From contig JAEYYL010000449.1 of NCBI GenBank assembly GCA_023430825.1, forward strand, positions 1-6,559: a stretch of 6,559 bases of DNA, read 5' to 3'. Positions 1 to 6,356 of the stretch are shown one piece after another. The DNA comes from Verrucomicrobiota bacterium (GTDB lineage Bacteria > Verrucomicrobiota > Verrucomicrobiia > Opitutales > Opitutaceae). The translations under genes and the position numbers were made by a program. The notes under the pieces were generated by a model. The model was not told the origin of the DNA. It worked only from the letters and a program-made list of their open reading frames with translations, and did not search any database. How positions within the stretch are numbered: the stretch's first letter is position 1; every line of letters begins with the position of its first letter.

Positions 1-2386
1 TCATGAGGCTCGGCGAACGCGCCGGTTTCGGCCCCACGATCGTCGCTCCGCCGGCGACGAGTTCGCGCAACTTGCGCACCAGCTCCGGCCGCATCCGGTC
101 GGTTTCCGGCAGCACCAGCACGCGATAGCTCATGCCATCGGGCAGCACCAGGCGGCCATCGTCCGCGACCTGGAGCCGGTTCAGGAGCACGTCGGCGTTG
201 ATGAAGTCGTAATCGTATCCATCGGGTGGTGACGGACGCGTGCCCGGGCCCCAGATCGGCGGCGTCGAGGGCGCGCCTTCGTCCAACAGATAAGCGAGGT
301 CCGCGACGAAGAGCCCCTGCTGCAGCAGATGGCTCGCGCGCGCGAAATAGGTGAACAGCGACTTCGCCTGCTCCGCCCACGTGATGTTTCGATTGAGGTG
401 GGTGCCGACCATTGTGTTGCCCGGCTTCGTGTCGAGCGGCTGGTGCGCCGAGGTGTGAAACACCAGACGGTTCACGCCCTGCGCGAGCCAGTAATCCGCG
501 ACGCGCTTGAGCGTCGCCGGCGATTCGTAGCCACCGCCCGTGAACGCCTCCGCCGCCACCAGCGGCTTGCCGTAAACGTGCGCCGCCGACGCCGCGCCCC
601 GGATGTCCTGCAGATACATCAGCCGCGGATGCAGGTCGCGCACCCAGAATTCGCCCATCGGGATCTCGACCTTGCTCTTGTTGAGCAGCGTGTCCTCCGG
701 CATCTCGAGCGAAACGCCCGCCGCCTCGGCGTAGAGGCCGATGCCACGCTCGCGCAGCTTGTCGGCCATTGTGCCGTAGTGCGCATCGGCCCACAGGTCC
801 GCGAGGGTGCGGCGAAAATCCCACAGAAAACGATCGCTCCGATCCGCACTGCCGACGACGCGGCCGGTGAGCACCGGCAGCCACGGCGTCGGATCGTAGC
901 CACGGCGCGCGCGGAATTCCGCCGCGATCTCGTCGGTCCAGTTGTTCGTGCCGGCCTCCCAACTGTCCATCATCACATAGCGCAGGCTTTTCCCGAACAG
1001 CGGGCCGAGCGCTTTCTCGAGGGGGTCGAAATAGCCGTGATAATACGCCTCCATGTGCGCACGGCTCAACTTGTCCGCCTCGTAACCCGAACCCGCCGGG
1101 GTGGCCGGACGATTCTTCGCGCCGGTGAGCGAGTAACCGAGACGCAGCACCCTCCAGGCGCCCGGCGGCGCTTCCCATTCGAGCGTGCCGTCGCGCTGCA
1201 TGCGGTCGGTGAGATCGACGACGCCGTCAACCGCCACGATCGCGTCCGCCGCGAACTCCGGCGTCGGCACCGAACCGTATTCGAAAAGAAAACTGAAACC
1301 GGCTTTCTCCTCCCACCGATGCACGCGCGCGCCGCCGTGCAGAACGGCTTCGCTCAGCACATACTCTTTCGCCGGCGCGGACGCCGCCTGGCTCATCGTC
1401 GCGGCGGGGCCGAGCGGCGCCCCCGTGAGCTCGATCCGGAAAAATTTCGCCGTCACCGGCAGAAACGAAAACGTTCGCACCATACCCTGCCGATAAAGTT
1501 GCGCGCCGGGCAGCGTCACCAGCGTGCGGAACTGCACGCCGTCGTTGCTCGCCAGCACACGACCGACCGGAATGCCGTTCGCGCTGCCGCCTTTGCCGCC
1601 GAGCGTGATCGCGCGCGCCGTGAAGGGTTGCGGAAATTCATACTGAATCCAGGCGGCGCCGCCGTCGGCGGGCGCAGCGAGTGTGAGCAACGTGGACAAC
1701 TTGTCGTCCAGCAGCGGCGTGCCGTCGATCGGACCCTGGTGGGTCGTGACCTTCGGTGGCGCGACCGCCGCGGTGGTGCGCTCGGCGTCCGGCGTGCGAT
1801 ACGCGACGACCGCGGCATCCGCGTAAAACGGCTCCTCTGCCGAATCGCTCGCGTAGTAGCTCGCTCCGGTGTCGCGGATCTGGCCGATCTGATGCGGCGG
1901 AGCGGCGAGTTTGCCGGAGAAGCGCCGGCCGCCTTCGACGGCGGTTTCGCTCCACACGAATTTCTTCATCGCCTGGGCGGGTTTCACCCACGGGCCGCCG
2001 GTCTCGCTCCAGCCCGGCGAACTGAAAATGGACATCTCCAAACCCAGCCGATCGGCCTCGGCGGCCGCGAAGCGCACGGCCTCATACCACTCGGGCGTGC
2101 CGAACGGCGTCGGCGGATCGACGGTCTGGCCGCGGCCGAAAGCGACATCTGCGAGCATGAAGCCGCCGATGCCGACGCGCTTCATCCACTCGAGATCCTT
2201 GGTGATCCCGTCGTGCGTGACGTTGCTCATCGTCCAGTGCCACCACGTGCGCGGGAGCGCGGACGATGGCGGAGCGCGAAATTCGATTTCGAGCGGATCG
2301 GGCGCCTGCGCGCTGAGCGGCACCACGCCCAGCGCAGTCAGCATGAACGAAGCAATGAGCAGAGCGAAACGTGGCGGGAGGTTCAT
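1..2386 (-). CDS. Secreted glycoside hydrolase family 106 protein (putative alpha-L-rhamnosidase), C-terminus cut by window edge
   Basis: Reading from the ATG at 2386-2384, the frame stays open for 795 codons to the window edge with no stop. Residues 1-28 form a signal peptide (R6, a hydrophobic run from about 7 to 24, cleavage probably after A26-Q27-A28), so the enzyme is exported. The mature N-terminus carries the GH106 signature RTWWHW (W48, W49, H50, W51) followed by GITKDLEWMKRVGIGGF, the start of the (beta/alpha)8 barrel. Residues about 220-325 look like an inserted F5/8 type C (discoidin-like) beta-sandwich. The barrel resumes with DSWEAG (474-479) and AEAFTGGGY (612-620). E477 and E613 are the candidate catalytic glutamates by motif position; that assignment is inference. 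From about residue 690 comes the GATase-like domain typical of the family (DGYDYDFINADVLLNRL, then LPDGMSYRVLVLPE and GATIVGPKP). Known family members are inverting alpha-L-rhamnosidases acting on pectic or other rhamnose-containing glycans. Usual length is about 1,000-1,100 residues, so roughly a quarter is missing. No Shine-Dalgarno sequence precedes the start. The exact substrate is unknown. Confidence 0.88.
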   Translation of the reverse strand, partial: MNLPPRFALLIASFMLTALGVVPLSAQAPDPLEIEFRAPPSSALPRTWWHWTMSNVTHDGITKDLEWMKRVGIGGFMLADVAFGRGQTVDPPTPFGTPEWYEAVRFAAAEADRLGLEMSIFSSPGWSETGGPWVKPAQAMKKFVWSETAVEGGRRFSGKLAAPPHQIGQIRDTGASYYASDSAEEPFYADAAVVAYRTPDAERTTAAVAPPKVTTHQGPIDGTPLLDDKLSTLLTLAAPADGGAAWIQYEFPQPFTARAITLGGKGGSANGIPVGRVLASNDGVQFRTLVTLPGAQLYRQGMVRTFSFLPVTAKFFRIELTGAPLGPAATMSQAASAPAKEYVLSEAVLHGGARVHRWEEKAGFSFLFEYGSVPTPEFAADAIVAVDGVVDLTDRMQRDGTLEWEAPPGAWRVLRLGYSLTGAKNRPATPAGSGYEADKLSRAHMEAYYHGYFDPLEKALGPLFGKSLRYVMMDSWEAGTNNWTDEIAAEFRARRGYDPTPWLPVLTGRVVGSADRSDRFLWDFRRTLADLWADAHYGTMADKLRERGIGLYAEAAGVSLEMPEDTLLNKSKVEIPMGEFWVRDLHPRLMYLQDIRGAASAAHVYGKPLVAAEAFTGGGYESPATLKRVADYWLAQGVNRLVFHTSAHQPLDTKPGNTMVGTHLNRNITWAEQAKSLFTYFARASHLLQQGLFVADLAYLLDEGAPSTPPIWGPGTRPSPPDGYDYDFINADVLLNRLQVADDGRLVLPDGMSYRVLVLPETDRMRPELVRKLRELVAGGATIVGPKPARSPSLM

Positions 2387-2522
2387 GACAATCGGGGGAG
2401 CGGAAGCCGCACGAAGTCGGCCGGTAACATGGGGTGAGCGCGTCCTTTCTGGGCGATTCGGCCCCCGTTTCAAAACCGCAAACGCGCTGACAGTAAAACT
2501 CCTGAGCGCGGCTTTTGCCGGT
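2387..2522 (-). other. Leader/upstream region of the GH106 gene
   Basis: This 136-base stretch holds no credible gene. It must contain the 5' leader, and perhaps the promoter, of the hydrolase, because the repeat element and the GC-rich hairpin separate that gene from the permease. Reading on the minus strand, a small perfect hairpin CGGC-AAAA-GCCG lies at 2520-2509. A more AT-rich patch (about 2465-2500, containing GTTTTACTG) follows and is the most promoter-like part, but I cannot pick out a -35/-10 pair with normal spacing. The 20 bases before the start codon are C-rich and have no GGAGG-like ribosome binding site. Confidence 0.35.
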
Positions 2523-2617
2523 GGCAGGAGCCTGCTTGCAGGCGATTTGACGCGCCAAAATCCCGCTGCTCACGCAGCGAGCCACGCTGGAACAACGCCT
2601 GCAAACAGGCGCCTACC
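2523..2617. repeat. Inverted pair of REP-like palindromes flanking a third hairpin
   Basis: Two 22-base copies of one motif face each other: 2596-2617 on the plus strand and 2523-2544 on the minus strand. They match at 19 of 22 positions and share the core CGCCTGCAAnCAGGC. Each is itself a hairpin. The right copy pairs CGCCTG (2596-2601) with CAGGCG (2606-2611) around a CAAA loop; the left copy pairs GCCTG with CAGGC around CTTG. Between them lies another perfect hairpin, CGCTGC (2564-2569) with GCAGCG (2574-2579) around TCAC. A head-to-head pair of palindromes in an intergenic gap is the layout of REP/BIME elements mobilised by RAYT (TnpA-REP) transposases. No transposase is in the window, and membership in a genome-wide family is inference. 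Confidence 0.6.
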
Positions 2618-2644
2618 TCAATCCCCCATCAGCCAAATCATGGA

Positions 2645-2701
2645 GCCGCGGCGCCCCCGCCGCGCTTCACACGCGTGACGCGGCAAGAGCGCCGCGGCGC
2701 C
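2645..2701 (-). terminator. GC-rich hairpin downstream of the permease gene (possible terminator or mRNA-stabilising structure)
   Basis: The structure starts 14 bases past the permease stop codon. Inner stem: GCCGCG (2659-2664) pairs with CGCGGC (2679-2684), then TCAC (2667-2670) with GTGA (2675-2678) around the loop ACGC, leaving a 2-base CT bulge. Around this core the 11-base word GCCGCGGCGCC occurs twice, at 2645-2655 and 2691-2701; because it is largely self-complementary, the two copies can also pair with each other and close an outer stem. There is no T-tract in the direction of transcription, so this is not a classic intrinsic terminator. It may slow decay, act with Rho, or be a second intergenic palindromic repeat. 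Confidence 0.4.
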
Positions 2702-2714
2702 ATCCGGCGGGCGA

Positions 2715-5192
2715 TCACTCCGTGCGCAGCGCTTCCGTCGGATTCACTTTCGCGGCCCGGCGCGCCGGCATCGCACACGCCACCAGCGCAGCGATCAGCA
2801 GCAGCAGCCCACTCGCCGCATACGTGAGCAGGTCGTCGCCGCCCACCCCGAAAAGCTGCGACTTCAACGCGCGGCTGCCCGCCCACGCGCCCGCCAATCC
2901 GATGACCACTCCGGGCACCGCAACGCTGAGCCCGCGGCCGATGACGTTGCGCAACACGTCGCCACTCCGCGCGCCGAGCGCCATGCGAATCCCGATCTCC
3001 CGCGTGCGCTGTCCGACCAGACAGGCCAGCACGCCGTAAATGCCGACCGTCGCCAATAGCAACGCCGTCGCCGCGAAAAACACGAAGAGCCCCATGTTGA
3101 AACGGCGGTCCGAGGAGAAATTCGCGATGCGCGTGGACATCAGCTCCACGTCGAAAATCGGCTCGTCCGGCGCCGCTTCGCGGATCGCCGAGCGCAGCGA
3201 CGCCACGACCCCAAGCGGGTCCTGCTGCGTGCGCGCGACCAGATGCAGCGAGATCGTCGCCGGCCATTGCGACAACAGCGTGTAGTATTCGACCTGCTCG
3301 CCGCGCTCCGCCCCGACCTGCGTCGTGTTGCCCACGACGCCGACGATGCGCATCCGCGCGAGTTTCATCTCGGGGAGCCCGATCTGAAACTGCTTCCCGA
3401 TCGGATCCTCATCCGGCCAGAATTGCTCCGCCATCTTGCGACTGATCACCGCGTCGACGACGAAGTCGGCGTAAAGGCTCGCGATCGACTGCATCGTGAT
3501 CGCTTCCGTCGGCAGCGGCGCACGCGGTTCATGTCCGTCGAACAGCGCGCCGCGCAAAAGCGGAATCCCCATCGTCCGGAAATAGTCGGGCGTGACCACA
3601 TGCAGGTTCGTGTTGGGAAACTTCCCGGGCTCCGGCGGCGGACGGTCGGGACGGAAGAACGAATTGCTCGACGTGTTCCAAGTATAGGGCAGCGACGATG
3701 CGAACGCCGCGGACTCGACTCCGGGCACCGCGCGCACCTGTTCGAGCACCGCTTCGTGATGCCGGACAAACGCATCGGCGTTGCTGCTGATCGACGCCGT
3801 CGGCGGGTTGGCCACCCGCAGCGTCAGCACCTGCTCGGGTTGCAAACCCGTCGGCACGGCGGACAGCCGCTGCAGGCTGCGAATCAGCAGGCCGGCGCCG
3901 ACGAGCAGCATCACGGCGAGCGCGACTTGCACGAAGACGAGCGCGTCCGACAGGTGAAACCGGCCGAAGACCGTGCGCATCGTCGGACGCACGTTTTTCA
4001 AGGCGTCGTTGGGATTCGCGTGCGAAAGCTGCCAGGCGGGCGCGAGCCCGAAGGCGAGGCCGGTGACGAGCGTGAGTCCGGCGACAAAGAGCCCCATCCC
4101 GTAATCGAAGCCGTTCGCGCCCTCGAGCAGCGTGCGCATTTCCCACGGCGCCAGCCGCGAGACAAACGCGTAACCCCAGCGCCCCACCAGCAGCCCCGCG
4201 ATCCCGCCGCCCGCGGCGAGGAGCAGGCTTTCGGTGAGCAACTGGCGAAACAGATCGCGCCGCGTTGCGCCGAGCGCCGTGCGGATCGCCATCTCCCGCG
4301 CGCGCGCGAACGAGCGCGCAAGGAGCATATTGGCCACGTTCACGCACGCGATCAGCAGCAGCATCGCGACGGCGCCGAGCAGGAGAAAGGAGCGCGTCGC
4401 CGCGTCGCCCTGCAGACGTTCGCGCAACGGGAGCACTTTCACGCCCACGCCCGCGTTGGCCTGCGGAAACTGCTGCTCGAGGCGCTGCGCGATGGCGACC
4501 AGCTGCGCGCGGGCGGTTTCGATCGCGACCCCGGGCTTGAGCCGGCCGACGACATTCGTGCCGTTGTGATTCGCCCGCTCGCGCATGAACTGGCTGTCCG
4601 CGATCGGCTCGATCGGCACATACGCGTCGGCCGACCGATGAAAACGAAACTCCGCCGGCAGGATGCCCGCGACCGTGGTCGCGACACCTTCGAGCATCAC
4701 CGTCTGGCCAACCAGTTCGGGCTGGCCTTTGAAATACCGCTGCCAGCTCGCATGCGTCAGCCAGACGACCGGCGCGGCGCCCACGCGGTCGTCGTCGGCG
4801 CGAAGATCGCGTCCCAGCGCCGCGCGCACGCCCATCACCTTGAAAAAATCCTGCGACACCTGGGCGACCGTGACCTGCTCGGCGGCGTCGGTCGTTTTCA
4901 GTTTGGCACCGCTCGTGCGGTAGATCGCGAGACCGCTGAACGCCTCCTGCCCGGCGCGCCAGTCCAGGAAATTTGGATACGACACGCTCATGTCGGAATA
5001 CTGGCCCGACCGCTCCGTGATGTGCACGAGCCGGTCGGCGTCGGGATACGGCAGCGCACGCAGGCAGATACGGTCGACGAGACTGAAAATGGCGGTGTTG
5101 GCGCCGATCCCGAGTGCGAGCGTGAAGACGACGAGCGCGGTGAACGCCGGCGATTTGCCGAGCAACCGCAGGGCCAGGCGGAGATGGTTCAT
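2715..5192 (-). CDS. ABC transporter permease of the ADOP (duplicated orphan permease) family, MacB-PCD/FtsX x2
   Basis: The 825-residue protein has the full ADOP layout, two MacB-like halves in tandem. Residues 16-40 (SPAFTALVVFTLALGIGANT) are the family's first membrane helix. About 42-260 is a periplasmic MacB-PCD domain. FtsX domain 1 has helices near 268-290, 321-345 and 365-388, with REMAIRTALGATRRDL (299-314). A helix at about 416-438 opens the second half. About 445-690 is the second periplasmic domain, with FWPDEDPIGKQF (591-602). FtsX domain 2 has helices near 700-723, 755-775 and 790-810, with REIGIRMALGARSGDV (731-746). It ends in PARRAAKVNPTEALRTE. The length is normal for the family. 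MacB-type permeases use mechanotransmission across the inner membrane, in export or lipoprotein/peptide handling; the ADOP substrate is unknown. No ATPase gene is adjacent, as is usual for ADOPs. The start at 5192 gives a normal N-terminus but has no Shine-Dalgarno sequence. The methyltransferase ends 76 bases upstream, so the two may share a transcript. Confidence 0.93.
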   Translation of the reverse strand: MNHLRLALRLLGKSPAFTALVVFTLALGIGANTAIFSLVDRICLRALPYPDADRLVHITERSGQYSDMSVSYPNFLDWRAGQEAFSGLAIYRTSGAKLKTTDAAEQVTVAQVSQDFFKVMGVRAALGRDLRADDDRVGAAPVVWLTHASWQRYFKGQPELVGQTVMLEGVATTVAGILPAEFRFHRSADAYVPIEPIADSQFMRERANHNGTNVVGRLKPGVAIETARAQLVAIAQRLEQQFPQANAGVGVKVLPLRERLQGDAATRSFLLLGAVAMLLLIACVNVANMLLARSFARAREMAIRTALGATRRDLFRQLLTESLLLAAGGGIAGLLVGRWGYAFVSRLAPWEMRTLLEGANGFDYGMGLFVAGLTLVTGLAFGLAPAWQLSHANPNDALKNVRPTMRTVFGRFHLSDALVFVQVALAVMLLVGAGLLIRSLQRLSAVPTGLQPEQVLTLRVANPPTASISSNADAFVRHHEAVLEQVRAVPGVESAAFASSLPYTWNTSSNSFFRPDRPPPEPGKFPNTNLHVVTPDYFRTMGIPLLRGALFDGHEPRAPLPTEAITMQSIASLYADFVVDAVISRKMAEQFWPDEDPIGKQFQIGLPEMKLARMRIVGVVGNTTQVGAERGEQVEYYTLLSQWPATISLHLVARTQQDPLGVVASLRSAIREAAPDEPIFDVELMSTRIANFSSDRRFNMGLFVFFAATALLLATVGIYGVLACLVGQRTREIGIRMALGARSGDVLRNVIGRGLSVAVPGVVIGLAGAWAGSRALKSQLFGVGGDDLLTYAASGLLLLIAALVACAMPARRAAKVNPTEALRTE

Positions 5193-5204
5193 GCAGGAAC
5201 ACTA

Positions 5205-5215
5205 CCCCGTCGGGG
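5205..5215. other. Short GC hairpin in the leader of the permease gene
   Basis: CCCC and GGGG flank a GTC loop, a compact stem 13 bases upstream of the permease start codon in the 76-base gap after the methyltransferase. In an mRNA read from the minus strand it would fold immediately 5' of the ribosome entry region. In such GC-rich DNA a 4-bp stem can occur by chance, and there is no T-tract, so it is probably not a terminator. Confidence 0.2.
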
Positions 5216-5268
5216 CGCGCGAAGTTGCAGCCGGACTCGCACCATCGGCGCCGCGCACCGACAACGCC

Positions 5269-5970
5269 TCAGTCCGCGCACCGCGCGAACCAGGCCCGGA
5301 TGAGGAGCGATTGCGAGAACAGCACCGGCCGCTCGAAACCGGCCGAGGCGATGAGCGTTTCCAGTTCCGCAACGGGAAGAAACCCGACGCTGCTTTGCCA
5401 GGCTTGGATCATGTTGGCGTGTTGTTCGGGCGGCACGCCCGCAATTTCCATCAGGCGAAACCACCCACTCTGCAGTTGCGCGTGATCGGGCGCGCTGCGA
5501 TCGCCGCTCAAATCGGCGTTCACGAGCCGACCGTGCGGACGAAGCCGGTCCGCGATCTGGCGGAAAAAAGCGCGGCGCGCATCGGGCGCGACGATGAAAT
5601 GCGACACGAGCAGGCACGTCGCGGCGTGAAACGGTTCGCCCGGCGGCAGCGTGTCGAGGTAGCCGGTGTGAAATGTGCAGCGATCCGCGAAGCCGTGCTC
5701 GGCCGCGCGACGCCGACAGATCGCCATCATCGGCGCAGACGGTTCGACCGCGGTGAACTGCCAGCGCGGAAAATGCGGCGCGAGCGCCAGCAATTCCTGT
5801 CCCGTGCCGGCGCCGACACAGAGAATCCTCGCGTCGTCCGGCAGGTCGCCGAGCAGGGCGCGCGTCTGCAGGAGGAGCGAGTCGCGTAGCGCGGCGATCT
5901 TCGCGAATCGATCGTCGTAAGCAGCGGCGTTCTGTTCGTCGAATCCGACCGGAGTCTCGGGTGAAGCCAT
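5269..5970 (-). CDS. Class I SAM-dependent methyltransferase
   Basis: The protein has 233 residues from the ATG at 5970. It has a Rossmann-type methyltransferase core: motif I is ILCVGAGTGQ (49-58), the SAM-binding loop; VEPS (75-78) has the acidic E76 at the end of strand 2 that usually holds the ribose hydroxyls; GYLDTL (103-108) is the next SAM-contacting loop. FRQIADRLRPHGRLVNADLS is the typical helix-strand before the C-terminal half. The N-terminal FDEQNAAAYDDRF is common in small-molecule methyltransferases. The overall plan, including the helical stretch after residue 150 and the final FERPVLFSQSLLIRAWFA, faintly resembles CmoA-like enzymes, but I cannot assign a substrate. A GTG at 6114 would add 48 residues with a hydrophobic patch; I prefer 5970 because the family motifs begin right after it. 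No ribosome binding site supports either start, and a small CCGGA/TCCGG hairpin (5973-5987) sits just before the ATG. The protein is probably cytosolic. Confidence 0.85.
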   Translation of the reverse strand: MASPETPVGFDEQNAAAYDDRFAKIAALRDSLLLQTRALLGDLPDDARILCVGAGTGQELLALAPHFPRWQFTAVEPSAPMMAICRRRAAEHGFADRCTFHTGYLDTLPPGEPFHAATCLLVSHFIVAPDARRAFFRQIADRLRPHGRLVNADLSGDRSAPDHAQLQSGWFRLMEIAGVPPEQHANMIQAWQSSVGFLPVAELETLIASAGFERPVLFSQSLLIRAWFARCAD

Positions 5971-6134
5971 GGCCGGAGGGAATCCGGGCGCGCCACAAAA
6001 ACAAGCGAAGGCAAATAAACCGAAGAGCGCGCCGGCCTCAGAAATCTCCCGCGAAGGGCTGGGCTCCACCGCCCGCCGCGTGAGTCCGACTAACCCGGAC
6101 AGACTGTAATACACCCAACTCCATCAAGGCTTGT
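5971..6134. other. Non-coding gap upstream of the methyltransferase
   Basis: This stretch holds no supported gene. On the minus strand it is the leader of the methyltransferase, with an AT-richer patch at about 5995-6020 that could be part of a promoter, although no clear -35/-10 pair is visible. A short inverted repeat GTCCG (6084-6088) / CGGAC (6096-6100) is present. The frame open from the GTG at 6114 runs into the methyltransferase, but its translation resembles no part of that family. Confidence 0.3.
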
Positions 6135-6300
6135 TACACAGAGATCACGGAGGACCGACACGGAGGAAGCAGGAGGCCACAAGGTGTTTTGGGGTCTGTC
6201 ATGCAGGCGAGGGCGACGACGATGAAGGCTCGGTGCCTCAAACATGTCGCTCGGTGGCTCTGTGACGGAGCTCAGTGTCCTCTGTGTTCCTCCGTTTTTC
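6135..6300. repeat. Degenerate CACGGAGGA/CACAGAGGA-type intergenic repeat element with inverted arms
   Basis: The left arm, on the plus strand, has CACAGAG (6137-6143) and then CACGGAGGA twice (6146-6154 and 6159-6167), 13 bases apart. The right arm carries the same words on the opposite strand: CTCTGTG (6258-6264), GTGTCCTCTGTG (6275-6286) and TCCTCCG (6288-6294). The two arms thus form an imperfect inverted repeat around about 80 bases of unrelated sequence. Translated on the minus strand, the right arm gives peptides such as NEKRRNTEDTE; I know this kind of low-complexity NTEDTE peptide as a frequent spurious ORF product of intergenic repeats in Verrucomicrobiota, Planctomycetota and some other phyla. 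No transposase is present. The exact borders are uncertain. Confidence 0.6.
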
Positions 6301-6356
6301 GTTGGGGTGTGACTTATGTGGGTTAGCAACCGTCGCCCGGAAACGGCGCCGCGAAC

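Noticed and set aside
329..2437. A 702-codon open frame on the plus strand
   Set aside because: It lies opposite the GH106 gene. Its translation is rich in R, H, A and E with no recognisable domain, typical of the antisense frame of a high-GC gene. The minus-strand frame has a signal peptide, family motifs and sensible codon use.
2523..2617. CRISPR array or tRNA in the intergenic gap
   Set aside because: There are only two repeat copies and they are inverted, with no regular spacers; no cloverleaf or T-loop GTTCRA box is seen.
4290..4325. Alternating GC run (cgcgcgcgcg) that might be a simple repeat or Z-DNA-like tract
   Set aside because: It encodes the normal conserved A-R-A-R-E-M-A-I-R segment of the first FtsX domain, so coding constraint in GC-rich DNA explains it.
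3529..5202. A 557-codon minus-strand frame overlapping the permease in another phase
   Set aside because: The permease frame contains every conserved ADOP motif across its full length, so this out-of-phase frame is incidental.
3243..5303. A 686-codon open frame on the plus strand
   Set aside because: It lies opposite the ADOP permease. The arginine- and histidine-rich translation has no domain or membrane segments and is a GC-driven shadow of the real gene.
4990..5889. A 299-codon plus-strand frame covering the permease-methyltransferase junction
   Set aside because: It runs antisense to two well-supported genes and its composition is arginine-rich and low in hydrophobic structure.
6090..6329. 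Small minus-strand frames across the gap upstream of the methyltransferase (also 6238-6492)
   Set aside because: Their translations come from the CACGGAGGA-type repeat and from the wrong phase of the reductase gene; they show no conserved domain or ribosome binding site.
6330..6356. Possible intrinsic terminator just after the reductase stop
   Set aside because: Only a 3-4 bp stem (CCG-GAAA-CGG) is visible and no T-run follows in the direction of transcription.
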